Under the pieces are notes generated by a model. The model searched no databases, had not been told where the DNA came from, and saw nothing but the letters and a program-made list of their open reading frames with translations. A program made the position numbers and the translations under genes. Of a stretch of DNA of 64,000 nucleotides, positions 16,122 to 24,092 are shown in pieces. The DNA is from UMGS172 sp045637775. GTDB taxonomy: Bacteria > Bacillota > Clostridia > Oscillospirales > Acutalibacteraceae. The DNA lies in contig JAZUAC010000062.1 in the NCBI GenBank assembly GCA_045637775.1, positions 1-64,000 on the forward strand. Reading direction: 5' to 3'. How positions within the stretch are numbered: the first letter of the stretch is position 1; every line of letters starts with the position of its first letter.

Positions 16122-17903
16122 TTGTTAAAAGTGTCAAGGACTATAGGGTGTATATTACTATCCTTGTGTCTTGTTGCATCGATTATAGTATACCATAGTA
16201 TAAAACCGAACCCGGTTGATACAGCAACCACAACGCCTGAGGGTGTTTCAACCGAAAAGATAACCTTTGCCGACTCAAACGGCAAAGCGGTATTCAGAAT
16301 TGTTCGACCCGATGCTGTGAGTCCAAGTGCAGGACCAACAGCGGTCAGTATTTTCAAGACCTATAAAGAAAAATACAGTGTCGCACCGAAGCAGGTCACC
16401 GATGCAGAAAACGGCGATGGTGTGCGAGAAATACTTGTCGGCAATTGTAACCGCGATGCCACCAAAAAAGCACAACAAATTTTTAATGAACAAAGCTCGG
16501 GGAAAGAGTCGGATTTCTTGATTTGTTCAATAGGTGACGATATCGTTATCCTTGGTGGGTGCGACAGGTCTTTGGTTGCTGCGGGAGATTATTTCGTACA
16601 AAATATTTTGTCCAATGAGCACCTAAACGGCATTTATTACCACTACAAGGGCAACGAGGGTGTAATGCAGGTCTGCAATATATCAAGCCTTTCAAGGTTT
16701 ACCGTTGTCAGACCGATTTACAATGTATCCTACATTACACAGCTTGAGACCGATAAGCTATGTGACCTTCTGTATGCAAAAACAGGTTACGAGGTCAAAA
16801 CAGTACATGACAATATCGCGGTAGATAACCCTGACCCGACTGCTCGCGGCGGTCTGCTCGAAAAAACCGATGCCACCGAGTATGAGATTGTTATAGGCAA
16901 CTGCGACCGTGAGGGTGTCAACCATATTAAAACGGCAGATAATTACGAAATCCGAATTGAGGATAAAAAGATATTTTTAAATGGTGGCAGTCCTTACGCT
17001 ACTGCCATGGCGGTTTCAGAGTTTATAAAACTTGTTGAAAACAATGATGTTATCGAGCCGTCGATGTCGGTCGAAAGAGGCAGCTATTTAAAGGTCATCC
17101 ATGATTATGACAAAAAGACCTATTACCGTCCTACTTGGAAGGACGAGTTTAACGGTACCGAAATAGACGAGACTAAATGGCGTATTTCATGGGATGCCAA
17201 GAGTGAAACCTCGGTTGACGGAAAACCTTGTTACCGCGGCAGCAGCAAATTGAAAAATAACTATGTCAAAGACGGTAAGCTGTATATTGAGGCGGTCAAA
17301 ACCGAGGACGCTTATTACGGCGGAATGTTAAAAACCGACCGAACAATGGAATTTTTGTATGGCTACCTTGAAATTTCCGATATTCACCCCAAGGGTAACG
17401 GCTTTTGGACAGCACTTTGGACCATTTCAAAATCTAACAGATACAACAAGGATATGTGGTACAGCGAGACTGATATTGATGAATCGTTCGGCGAAGGTTA
17501 TATGATAAAGGGTAATCTTTGGGCATGGCCTACATCATACGGACGCAATCAGCTTAATCTTAATAACGGAAGAAGCGATACCGTTAAGGACCACGGTGAA
17601 TATAACAGCACCGATTCAAGAGAACTGTGGATGGACTTCCATACTTATGGACTCGAATGGATCGATAATAAGACTATTCGTTTTACAATAGACGGTTATG
17701 TTTGGCGTGAGACCGAACTCACCGAAGAGGAACTGCAAAAAGTATATTCGCAGTATATGGTTGTGCAGATAAGCATGGCTACCGCATTCCCGTCAAGAGG
17801 ACTTGTCACACAGGACGAATGGCAATGGAGAAACACCAACAAGTTTATTGTGGATTGGATCTATCTCTATCAGCTTGAGGGTCACGGACTTATGAGGCAT
17901 TAA
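16122..17903 (+). CDS. Membrane-anchored glycoside hydrolase family 16 protein with duplicated N-terminal domain
   Basis: The 593-residue protein starts at TTG 16122 with GAGGTGG upstream. Residues 7-27 form a signal or anchor helix. The C-terminal half (from about residue 335, RPTWKDEFNGTEIDETKW) is a GH16 jelly roll with the catalytic signature SETDIDESFG near residue 450, which fits the family E-x-D-x-x-E, so it likely cleaves beta-1,3 or beta-1,3-1,4 glucans outside the cell. The N-terminal half contains two related segments, EILVGNCNRDATKK near residue 103 and EIVIGNCDREGVNH near residue 254, each followed by an F/I-L-G/N-G-G strand, suggesting an internal duplication of an unnamed domain, possibly for binding. 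Confidence 0.86.
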   Translation: MLKVSRTIGCILLSLCLVASIIVYHSIKPNPVDTATTTPEGVSTEKITFADSNGKAVFRIVRPDAVSPSAGPTAVSIFKTYKEKYSVAPKQVTDAENGDGVREILVGNCNRDATKKAQQIFNEQSSGKESDFLICSIGDDIVILGGCDRSLVAAGDYFVQNILSNEHLNGIYYHYKGNEGVMQVCNISSLSRFTVVRPIYNVSYITQLETDKLCDLLYAKTGYEVKTVHDNIAVDNPDPTARGGLLEKTDATEYEIVIGNCDREGVNHIKTADNYEIRIEDKKIFLNGGSPYATAMAVSEFIKLVENNDVIEPSMSVERGSYLKVIHDYDKKTYYRPTWKDEFNGTEIDETKWRISWDAKSETSVDGKPCYRGSSKLKNNYVKDGKLYIEAVKTEDAYYGGMLKTDRTMEFLYGYLEISDIHPKGNGFWTALWTISKSNRYNKDMWYSETDIDESFGEGYMIKGNLWAWPTSYGRNQLNLNNGRSDTVKDHGEYNSTDSRELWMDFHTYGLEWIDNKTIRFTIDGYVWRETELTEEELQKVYSQYMVVQISMATAFPSRGLVTQDEWQWRNTNKFIVDWIYLYQLEGHGLMRH

Positions 17904-17930
17904 AGATAAAACGCAAGCTATGTAGCGGAG

Positions 17931-17973
17931 AAATTCGCGGTCGATTCATGAATCGACCCTACAAGAGAACGCA
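17931..17973. repeat. Single bipartite palindromic repeat unit
   Basis: Begins TGTAGCGGAGAAATTCGCGG and ends with the hairpin GGTCGATTCATGAATCGACC plus CTACA. The right half differs by one base from the last unit of the cluster at 18974-19344. Confidence 0.75.
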
Positions 17974-18010
17974 AGTCGGTTGTGTTTTGTTGAGTTTAAT
18001 AAAAGAGAAA

Positions 18011-18047
18011 AAACCGCTTTCATCTCTTGATTGGATGAAAGCGGTTT
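18011..18047. terminator. Bidirectional terminator between GH16 and AraC genes
   Basis: A perfect 14-bp stem AAACCGCTTTCATC with its complement and a 9-base loop. T-rich sequence follows on the minus strand. It serves two convergent genes. Confidence 0.85.
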
Positions 18048-18051
18048 GTCA

Positions 18052-18846
18052 TTATATTTTCTTTAATGTCCTATAATATCTTGGGGTCATACCGGTTGTT
18101 TCGCGGAAGACCTTGCCAAAGTAGCTCGGGCTTTTAAATCCGCACATTGTACCGATAGTTTCGGCGGGATAGGCAGTGTTTATAAGATACTGCTTCGCTT
18201 TGGCACAGCGAATGTGCTTCAAACGGTCAAAAACCGTGTTACCTGTAATGCGTTGGTACTGCTTACACAAAACAAACTTGTTCATGGAAAATGCAGCGGC
18301 AATCTCGTCGAGAGACAAATCCTTGGCAAAGTTGGTTTCAAGATATTGGTCAACCCTTTCGGCAAGTGTTATAGTCGGAGCAAAGTGCGACTCCAAAAAT
18401 TCGGCAACAAAAGAATATATCGCTGTCGAACGAGATATTACTGTACTGTTGCCTATGCAATGAAAATACAGCGAACGTGCGGTTTGGGTAAATTCGTCGG
18501 TTGCATCAAAGCAAAACCAGTCACCTGCGCCGTAATGTTCAAAAAGCCCCTCCATGCCGTAAAAGGTCAGCCATGAGCTTGAGAAAATGTCGTCCTTACC
18601 GGGATAGTATTCGTGCGGAAGATTTGCTTTGAAATAGATACCCTGACCCTTTTTTAAGGTCACAGTTTCCTCACCGAATTTGAAGATGCCTTCTCCCTCA
18701 TCGACCCACAAAAAGTGGTGGCTTTTGTAGCCGTTTGCGCGTGTCATATGCTCCTGATAAGGGCATGAGCCGATGCTGTCCAGCAAAATTGCCAGCTTGC
18801 CCGATTTGAAGTAATCGTTAACGTTGTCCTTGATTTCAAAAAACAT
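18052..18846 (-). CDS. AraC family transcriptional regulator
   Basis: A 264-residue regulator with an N-terminal AraC-type cupin (HHFLWVDEGEGIFKFGEETV, LKKGQGIYFKANLPHEYYP) and two C-terminal helix-turn-helices (LSLDEIAAAFSMNKFVLCKQ and AETIGTMCGFKSPSYFGKVF, then MTPRYYR). I start at the ATG at 18846, which has AAGGA nearby; the longer frame to 18957 includes the promoter. It is convergent with the GH16 gene and could control that glucan locus; no operator is evident to prove it. Confidence 0.9.
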   Translation of the reverse strand: MFFEIKDNVNDYFKSGKLAILLDSIGSCPYQEHMTRANGYKSHHFLWVDEGEGIFKFGEETVTLKKGQGIYFKANLPHEYYPGKDDIFSSSWLTFYGMEGLFEHYGAGDWFCFDATDEFTQTARSLYFHCIGNSTVISRSTAIYSFVAEFLESHFAPTITLAERVDQYLETNFAKDLSLDEIAAAFSMNKFVLCKQYQRITGNTVFDRLKHIRCAKAKQYLINTAYPAETIGTMCGFKSPSYFGKVFRETTGMTPRYYRTLKKI

Positions 18847-18907
18847 AACAATATCCTTATATAAAAAGTTTGATTTTGGGGTAAACGCCGCCGCTTGTGA
18901 CAATTTT

Positions 18908-18936
18908 ATTATAAAACAAACTTTGTAAAAAGTAAA
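18908..18936 (-). promoter_or_regulatory. Promoter of the AraC gene
   Basis: Minus strand TTTACT (18936-18931), 17 bases, TATAAT (18913-18908). The leader is about 55 bases. Confidence 0.7.
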
Positions 18937-18973
18937 GAAGAATGTAAGGGACGGCATAGGCTAATTGGCTTTT

Positions 18974-19344
18974 TGTAGGGGGTTCGACTGTCCGCAGTAA
19001 GACCGCTTTTCGGGTATGTTTTGTAGGGAACGGCGATTTCGACGTCCCGCGGGTTAACGCAAATTTGCGGGAGGATAATATCCTCCCCTACAAAATCGGC
19101 TAATTGACCATTGTAGGGAATGGATTTATCCATTCCGCAAGAAACATAATCCTCGGCAGGGATAAATCCCTGCCCTACACAACACGGCAAAGAAACCCTT
19201 GTAGGGGAGGGCCTCTGTGCCCTCCCGAAGAAAAAAACAAGCCTTGCGGGAGGATAATATCCTCCCCTACAAATGGCTTTCGAGTGTATTTTGTAGGGGT
19301 GCTTCATGAAGCACCCGCGGTCGATTCGTGAATCGACCCTACAT
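18974..19344. repeat. Cluster of mosaic palindromic repeats (REP/BIME-like)
   Basis: About 370 bases hold five successive units, each opening with TTGTAGGG and most closing with CCCTACA. Units lie at about 18974-19010 (degenerate), 19020-19092, 19111-19180, 19200-19273 and 19290-19344. Within a unit are two hairpins joined by a CCGC-type link. The hairpin cores differ (GGATGGATAAATCC-like, GGAGGATAATATCCTCC, GGGTGCTTCATGAAGCACCC, GGTCGATTCGTGAATCGACC) while the ends stay constant. The layout resembles BIMEs made by RAYT enzymes; the decayed RAYT at 5337 carries one. No gene is credible here. Confidence 0.82.
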
Positions 19345-19345
19345 T

Positions 19346-19411
19346 TTACAATATTGTAATGAGTCACTTCATGTTGTTACAACATTGTAATATCTAACAC
19401 CTAATTTGTAA
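19346..19411. promoter_or_regulatory. Candidate double operator TTACAA-N2-TTGTAA upstream of lipoprotein pair
   Basis: TTACAATATTGTAA (19346-19359) is a perfect palindrome; TTACAACATTGTAA (19377-19390) keeps both arms. Centres are 31 bp apart, three helical turns. A half site TTGTAA follows at 19406-19411. A weak promoter (TTGTTT, 18 bases, TAATAT at 19447-19452) lies just downstream. A dimeric repressor or activator is likely; its identity is unknown. Confidence 0.6.
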
Positions 19412-19474
19412 CCGCTTTGAGGTTGTTTTGGTGTGTTGAGGTGTGGTAATATTTAGGTGACAGGAGGTGTCATT

Positions 19475-19939
19475 ATGAAAAAATTATTAGCAATGGTTCT
19501 TATTTTAGTTGTGTTTGGCGTGTTTACGGCCTGCGGTTCGAGCGATGAAAATACTGACGTTGAATCTTCCGAGCCTAAAGCATCTACTCAAAGCGAGAAA
19601 ACCAAGCCCGAAAGTAACCCATCCGAAACAGCAAGCGTGCCATCCGAGGACAACAAGGTGACCGAAGAGTATATCACCGTGCCTGACGGATTTGAGTATT
19701 CAAAATGGCAGCTTAAGGTCAATGGAAAGCTCTATTATGGTACTGACGAAGACGGTCCCATGGGCGACAGCGGATGTGTTGAGGGCAGGATAGTCGGAAC
19801 TGTTGGTGAGGGCGAGACCCCAACCGATGATGGATATTCCAATTTCGGTTCGGTCGGAAAGGGATATACCTATGACGATAATGGTTCGATTCAGGTGTTT
19901 ACTCCCGATGGATGTTGGAGATATTTTAAAGTTCGTTAG
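19475..19939 (+). CDS. Lipoprotein of unknown function, C-terminal domain shared with the next gene
   Basis: The 154-residue product has a lipoprotein signal (MKKLLAMVLILVVFGVFTAC, cysteine at residue 20), a Ser/Thr/Glu-rich linker (residues 25-60) and a 90-residue C-terminal domain with VPDGFEYSKWQLKVNGKLYY, SNFGSVGKGYTYDDNG and QVFTPDGCWRYF. It is surface-attached to the membrane. The start has CAGGAGG upstream; the frame begins six codons earlier without support. The same domain ends the downstream gene, so the pair arose by duplication. I do not recognise the domain. Confidence 0.85.
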   Translation: MKKLLAMVLILVVFGVFTACGSSDENTDVESSEPKASTQSEKTKPESNPSETASVPSEDNKVTEEYITVPDGFEYSKWQLKVNGKLYYGTDEDGPMGDSGCVEGRIVGTVGEGETPTDDGYSNFGSVGKGYTYDDNGSIQVFTPDGCWRYFKVR

Positions 19940-19968
19940 TTGATAAAACTCACTAAGGAGGCTTAATT

Positions 19969-20781
19969 ATGAAAAAATTATTAGCGTTGTTTTTAGTGTT
20001 GTTATTCTCGTTTTCGGCTTGTCAAGGCCATAAAACAGAAACCGATTCGCAAACGGCATATTCTGATGCGCCATTGGTTGAAAAAACCGATAACGAGCAG
20101 GTTATCAAAGCGTTTACAGGTGACCTCTCGGACAAAGAACAGTCTGATGAACTCAGAATGCAGGTTTTTAAGACATACGAATATCACTGTGAGCCGATTG
20201 AGGTTAATGATAAATGCTCGGTTGTTTTTACCGCAGGGCAGGACGTGAAAAGTTGTCGAGTGCCACTGTATTCAAATGTCGATGTAAATGATATCAAGAG
20301 TGAATTGAACGCGTATTATGATTCGTTTATCCCAACAACTGTAACCGATGGAGTTGTGGCGGTTTATGTTGGAGGTCTTTATAGTGGTGAATTTGAAGCT
20401 GACTCAATTCGCAGTTTCCTTGTAAAAACCGCCGATGAAAGCGGTGAAAACGTACAATATTATTATTTTAGAGTCAAATATAATCCAAGAGCTGAAAACG
20501 AAAACATTAAACCTGTAACAATACCCGATGATTTTGATTACGATCAGTGGAAATTCAAGCATAACGGCAAGCTTTATAAAGCAACCGATAGGGTTGGTGA
20601 GCTGGATGAAATGTTTGAACGAATCGGCACTGTGATGGGGTGCGTAGAAGAAGCTTCAACCCCCACGCTTAACGGCTTTTCAAATTTCGGTTGCGTGGGT
20701 AGCGGATATTGCTACAACGATGAAGGTGAACTTCAAGTATTCACACCCGACGGTTGCTTGAGATACTTTGAAATCTGTTAA
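19969..20781 (+). CDS. Lipoprotein paralogue with an extra N-terminal domain
   Basis: A 270-residue lipoprotein (signal MKKLLALFLVLLFSFSAC, cysteine near residue 18). Residues 30-175 form an additional alpha/beta domain absent from the upstream paralogue (KTYEYHCEPIEVNDKCSVVF and VTDGVVAVYVGGLYSGEF). The last 85 residues repeat the shared domain: IPDDFDYDQWKFKHNGKLYK, SNFGCVGSGYCYNDEG, QVFTPDGCLRYF. AAGGAGG precedes the ATG, 29 bases after the first gene, so they form a two-gene operon. Function unknown; paired cysteines in the shared domain may form a disulfide. Confidence 0.85.
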   Translation: MKKLLALFLVLLFSFSACQGHKTETDSQTAYSDAPLVEKTDNEQVIKAFTGDLSDKEQSDELRMQVFKTYEYHCEPIEVNDKCSVVFTAGQDVKSCRVPLYSNVDVNDIKSELNAYYDSFIPTTVTDGVVAVYVGGLYSGEFEADSIRSFLVKTADESGENVQYYYFRVKYNPRAENENIKPVTIPDDFDYDQWKFKHNGKLYKATDRVGELDEMFERIGTVMGCVEEASTPTLNGFSNFGCVGSGYCYNDEGELQVFTPDGCLRYFEIC

Positions 20782-20797
20782 TATTGACGGCAAAATA

Positions 20798-20829
20798 AGC
20801 AAAGGCTTGGTTCCGCGGTACCATTCCTT
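20798..20829 (-). terminator. Hairpin downstream of prfC
   Basis: On the minus strand AAAGGAATGGTACCGCGGAA and CCAAGCCTTT fold through AAAGG/CCTTT and TGGT/ACCA, followed by GCTTATTTT. It also lies downstream of the convergent lipoprotein gene. The GGTACCGCGGAA string recalls a T-box core, but no other T-box element is present. Confidence 0.5.
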
Positions 20830-20843
20830 TGAGTTTTTATTAT

Positions 20844-22451
20844 TTACTGCATATCTTCCTGCATCTGGCTGAATTCTTTCAAAACGAGACCGGGATTTTT
20901 GTCCAATGCCCAATTTATCTCATATTCGGCAGTGAAGAGCAAAAGGTTTCTGCCCTTTACATCCTGAACCCATTTGGTGTTCTGCATAAGGTTTAAGGAT
21001 TTTATATCAAGGTCGGTGTTTTCAATAAAACGCACAAGGCTGTGTGCCGTGTCCTGACGGCTGTATTTTACGCCGTATTCCGACTCCATTCTGAACTGCA
21101 AAACATCAAACTGAAGCATACCGACAACGCCGACATAAACGCGTTCCATACCCGAATTGGGCAAGAAGAACATCTGAATGGCACCCTCTTGAGCAATCTG
21201 GGTAATACCCTTGGCAAACTGCTTACGCTTCAAAGAGTCAATCTGCTCAACAATGGCAAAATGCTCGGGAGCAAAGGTGGGGATACCTGCATATTCAACC
21301 TTCATAGCCTTTTCGCAAATGGTATCACCGATAGAGAAAATACCGGGGTCAAAAACACCGATAATATCACCTGCATACGCTTCGTCGATAACCTCGCGTT
21401 CCTCGGCCATCATCTGCTGTGGACGGGAAAGCTTGATGGGTTTGTTGCCCTGAACATGGAAATATTCCTTGGAACGCTCAAATTTACCCGAACAGATTCG
21501 CATAAATGCAATTCGGTCGCGGTGAGCCTTGTTCATGTTGGCCTGAATCTTGAAAACAAAGGCCGAAAAATGCTCATTGGCAGGGTCGATAAACTCATCA
21601 CCCGAACGGTAGGCAAGCGGAGTGGTGGTCATCTTGAGGAAGTTTTCAAGGAAAGGCTCAATACCGAAGTTGTTAAGAGCCGAACCGAAGAAAACGGGGG
21701 TCAGCTTACCGCAACGAACCTGCTCCAAATCAAAGTCAAAGCTTGCACCGTCAAGCAACTCAACCTGGTCAACCAAATCGGCACGGGAATATTGACCGAT
21801 AAGCTCATCCAGCTTCTCGGTGTCGGTTATGTCGCACTTAATGGCCTCAAGTCGGTCTGAACCACGGTGGGAATCCGAAAAGGTAAGAATCTGATGGTTT
21901 TCGCGATCGTAAACACCCTTAAAGTCCTGACCGCAGCCAATAGGCCAGTTCATGGCATAGGTGCCGATACCAAACTCTTTTTCCAACTCGTCCAACAGCT
22001 CAAACGGGTCGCGTGCCTCACGGTCGAGCTTGTTTATAAAGGTAAATATCGGGATATGGCGCATTGCACAGACCTTGAAAAGCTTTCTTGTCTGCGGCTC
22101 GATACCCTTTGCGGCATCAATAACCATAACAACACTGTCGGCGGCCGTCAATGTACGGTAGGTATCCTCCGAGAAGTCCTGATGTCCCGGGGTGTCAAGA
22201 ATATTGATGCAATATCCGTCATACTCAAACTGCAACACGGATGAGGTTATGGAAATACCTCTCTTCTTCTCAATCTCCATCCAGTCCGAAACGGCATGCT
22301 TGTCGTTCTGCTTGCCCTTTACCGAGCCTGCACTTTGAATAGCTCTTCCGTAAAGCAAAAGCTTTTCGGTCAAGGTGGTTTTACCTGCGTCAGGGTGGGA
22401 GATTATCGCAAAGGTTCGTCTGCGCAAAATTTCCGATTTGATGTCAGCCAT
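20844..22451 (-). CDS. prfC: Peptide chain release factor 3
   Basis: A 535-residue translational GTPase: P-loop AIISHPDAGKTTLTEKLLLY, switch/G2 KRGISITSSVLQFEY, DTPGHQDFSEDTYRTL, and NKLDREARDPFELLDELEKE, then domains II and III (VEYAGIPTFAPEHFAIVEQI). The RF3 family is told from EF-G by these motifs and by the shorter C-terminus. It removes RF1 or RF2 from the ribosome after termination. Monocistronic, with a promoter at 22500-22528. The hairpin at about 20800-20829 probably terminates it. Confidence 0.96.
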   Translation of the reverse strand: MADIKSEILRRRTFAIISHPDAGKTTLTEKLLLYGRAIQSAGSVKGKQNDKHAVSDWMEIEKKRGISITSSVLQFEYDGYCINILDTPGHQDFSEDTYRTLTAADSVVMVIDAAKGIEPQTRKLFKVCAMRHIPIFTFINKLDREARDPFELLDELEKEFGIGTYAMNWPIGCGQDFKGVYDRENHQILTFSDSHRGSDRLEAIKCDITDTEKLDELIGQYSRADLVDQVELLDGASFDFDLEQVRCGKLTPVFFGSALNNFGIEPFLENFLKMTTTPLAYRSGDEFIDPANEHFSAFVFKIQANMNKAHRDRIAFMRICSGKFERSKEYFHVQGNKPIKLSRPQQMMAEEREVIDEAYAGDIIGVFDPGIFSIGDTICEKAMKVEYAGIPTFAPEHFAIVEQIDSLKRKQFAKGITQIAQEGAIQMFFLPNSGMERVYVGVVGMLQFDVLQFRMESEYGVKYSRQDTAHSLVRFIENTDLDIKSLNLMQNTKWVQDVKGRNLLLFTAEYEINWALDKNPGLVLKEFSQMQEDMQ

Positions 22452-22499
22452 TTTTATACTCCTTTTTATTTAAAGGTATAATTTCTTCATAACTAATAC

Positions 22500-22528
22500 A
22501 TATTACCATAATTTTGACCGTTTGGCAA
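22500..22528 (-). promoter_or_regulatory. Promoter of prfC
   Basis: Minus strand TTGCCA (22528-22523), 17 bases ending TGG, TAATAT (22505-22500). An extended -10 type. Confidence 0.68.
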
Positions 22529-22584
22529 GAAAAAATTATGTCGCGTTTTGTCAAAATGTTTTTAAAATTAAAGGCGTTACTTTA

Positions 22585-22613
22585 TTGAAAAATCACACAG
22601 TTTGTGTTATCAT
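22585..22613 (+). promoter_or_regulatory. Promoter of the XRE gene with possible operator
   Basis: TTGAAA (22585-22590), 17 bases, TATCAT (22608-22613). The spacer contains ACACA-GTT-TGTGT, a small inverted repeat well placed for autoregulation. Confidence 0.62.
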
Positions 22614-22689
22614 AAAAATTGTTAACCGTTGTAAACATAACCGTGCGGCCAAACTACCAAGGCTTTGCGGTAACAGAATGGAGAATATT

Positions 22690-23052
22690 ATGAAACAGAT
22701 CGGCTCAAGAATCCGAAAATTGAGAAATGCACAAGGATGGACCCAAGGCGAATTGGCGGAAAAATTGGAGATTTCACCCAGCACTGTTGGAATGTATGAG
22801 CAAGGACGCCGTAAACCCGACGGTGAAATGCTGGTTAAGCTGTGTGAGGTGTTTTCGGTGTCTACCGACAGTCTTTTGGGCGTTTCGGAGCCGACAAGAG
22901 AGGCTACCGATATTATAAAAGAAATGAGTGACCGCATCAGGCGTGATAAGGGGATCATGCTCAACGGAGCCCCAATGTCGGAAGTGGATAGGGAAAAGCT
23001 GCTTGACGCCATAGAGTTTGCAACCGGCGTAATGCTTGCAAAAAAGGTATAA
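22690..23052 (+). CDS. XRE family transcriptional regulator
   Basis: The 120-residue protein has an N-terminal Cro/CI helix-turn-helix (IGSRIRKLRNAQGWTQGELA, EKLEISPSTVGMYEQGRRKP, CEVFSVSTDSLLG) and a C-terminal helical tail of about 50 residues. I take the ATG at 22690 because GGAG lies seven bases upstream; an in-frame ATG at 22678 would lack a site. It stands alone between prfC and rpmH and probably regulates itself. Targets unknown. Confidence 0.9.
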   Translation: MKQIGSRIRKLRNAQGWTQGELAEKLEISPSTVGMYEQGRRKPDGEMLVKLCEVFSVSTDSLLGVSEPTREATDIIKEMSDRIRRDKGIMLNGAPMSEVDREKLLDAIEFATGVMLAKKV

Positions 23053-23134
23053 GGTCAGCTTGAACATGGATGTGGGTTTTTAATGCGTCTTGAATGTTCA
23101 AAATATATAAATTTTCAAAACGCGAAAATTTGTG

Positions 23135-23164
23135 TTGACATTAGGGCACAGTTTGAGTTATAAT
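23135..23164 (+). promoter_or_regulatory. Promoter of the rpmH cluster
   Basis: TTGACA (23135-23140), 18 bases, TATAAT (23159-23164), both consensus. The leader to rpmH is about 85 bases and AT-rich. Confidence 0.85.
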
Positions 23165-23257
23165 CCTAAATTGATAGGTTATGTCTGTAATTATGTTTTA
23201 CGGCATTTCCTCAGAAAAAAGCGATAGAACGCAAGACCTAAAAAGGAGGTTAGAACC

Positions 23258-23392
23258 ATGAAAAGAACTTATCAGCCCAAGAAGCTTCACAGAATGAAGG
23301 AGCATGGCTTCCGCAAGAGAATGTCCACCGCTAACGGCCGCAAGGTACTTGCCCGCCGCAGAGCAAAAGGCAGACAGAGCCTCACCTACTGA
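23258..23392 (+). CDS. rpmH: 50S ribosomal protein L34
   Basis: A 44-residue basic protein reading MKRTYQPKKLHRMKEHGF, then RKRMSTANGRKVLARRRAKG, ending RQSLTY: the full L34 sequence pattern. AAGGAGG lies at ideal spacing. It binds 23S rRNA in the large subunit. It heads the classic rpmH-rnpA-yidD-yidC-jag cluster. A small hairpin separates it from rnpA and probably lowers rnpA expression relative to L34. Confidence 0.98.
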   Translation: MKRTYQPKKLHRMKEHGFRKRMSTANGRKVLARRRAKGRQSLTY

Positions 23393-23394
23393 TG

Positions 23395-23416
23395 AAAGGT
23401 CACTTGAGTGACCTTT
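23395..23416 (+). terminator. Short hairpin (attenuating terminator) between rpmH and rnpA
   Basis: AAAGGTCAC, loop TTGA, GTGACCTTT, followed by CTTAT. The weak T-tract suggests partial termination. Confidence 0.6.
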
Positions 23417-23462
23417 CTTATATGGTAGAGGTTTGTCAAAATTTTGGAACGGAAGGTTTTTG

Positions 23463-23810
23463 ATGGACTCTGTAAAGTTGAATCTTAACAAGGATTTCAG
23501 GCGTCTTTACGGCAGAGGCAAGTCACAGGTGCACCCTCTGTTGGTTACTTATATTGCAAACAGCCGCCGTAATTGTATTCGTTACGGCATAACCACCGGC
23601 AAAAAGATCGGCGGTGCTGTCGAGCGCAACCGTGCAAGGCGTGTTATTGAGGCAGCCATGCGTGAATGCCTTAGAGAGATCGAGTCCGCTTCGGCAGACA
23701 TTGTTTTTGTTGCCCGTTCAAGAACCGTTACAGCCAAAAGCCACGAAGTGGCCGCGGTAATGAAAAAGCACCTAAAACAGGGCGGCTTGGTTCCGCCTTC
23801 GTCGAAATGA
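23463..23810 (+). CDS. rnpA: Ribonuclease P protein component
   Basis: The 115-residue product contains the RnpA signature around RYGITTGKKIGGAVERNRAR and RRVIEAAMRE, preceded by NLNKDFRRLYGRGKS. It binds the catalytic RNase P RNA and helps mature tRNA 5' ends. I choose ATG 23463, preceded by GGAAGG; the frame continues ten codons upstream without a site. It overlaps yidD by four bases. Confidence 0.96.
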   Translation: MDSVKLNLNKDFRRLYGRGKSQVHPLLVTYIANSRRNCIRYGITTGKKIGGAVERNRARRVIEAAMRECLREIESASADIVFVARSRTVTAKSHEVAAVMKKHLKQGGLVPPSSK

Positions 23811-24082
23811 AGTATATTTTTATTGCACTGATAAAGGGGTATCGTCGGTTTATATCACCGTTGAAGGCCTCTTGCTGCCGTTTCACACCAACCTGTTCAC
23901 AGTATGCAATCGAAGCATTCCGCGAAAGAGGTGCTATAATAGGTTTTGGTCTTACGGTGTGGCGTATTTGTCGGTGCAGCCCATTGTGTAAGGGTGGATA
24001 TGATCCTGTGCCCTTAAGGAAAAAGGATAAAAAATTAAAAGACAGAGAATTTTTGTCCGACAAAGCTAAAGGTCGGAAGTAA
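23807..24082 (+). CDS. yidD: Membrane protein insertion efficiency factor YidD
   Basis: A 91-residue member of the family: YIFIALIKGYRRFISPLKAS, CCRFTPTCSQYAIEAFRERG, then RICRCSPLCKGGYDPVP. The cysteine-rich TCSQY and RC-P-GG-D-PVP motifs are diagnostic. It aids YidC-dependent insertion at the membrane face. It overlaps rnpA (ATGA) and precedes yidC by ten bases. The C-terminal tail is lysine-rich. Confidence 0.96.
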   Translation: MKYIFIALIKGYRRFISPLKASCCRFTPTCSQYAIEAFRERGAIIGFGLTVWRICRCSPLCKGGYDPVPLRKKDKKLKDREFLSDKAKGRK

Positions 24083-24092
24083 AGGAATTGCT

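Noticed and set aside
18974..19344. CRISPR array
   Set aside because: Repeats are palindromic, of unequal length and spacing, with no uniform direct repeat or spacers, and no cas genes are present.
18909..19367. 152-codon minus-strand frame across the palindrome cluster
   Set aside because: It is translation of palindromic repeats with no domain; the AraC promoter lies inside it.
20798..20829. T-box-like core GGTACCGCGGAA downstream of prfC
   Set aside because: No Stem I, specifier loop or downstream amino-acid gene; the string is part of a short hairpin best read as a terminator.
23052..23258. Replication origin upstream of rpmH
   Set aside because: rpmH often lies near oriC, but there is no dnaA and no cluster of TTATCCACA-type boxes here.
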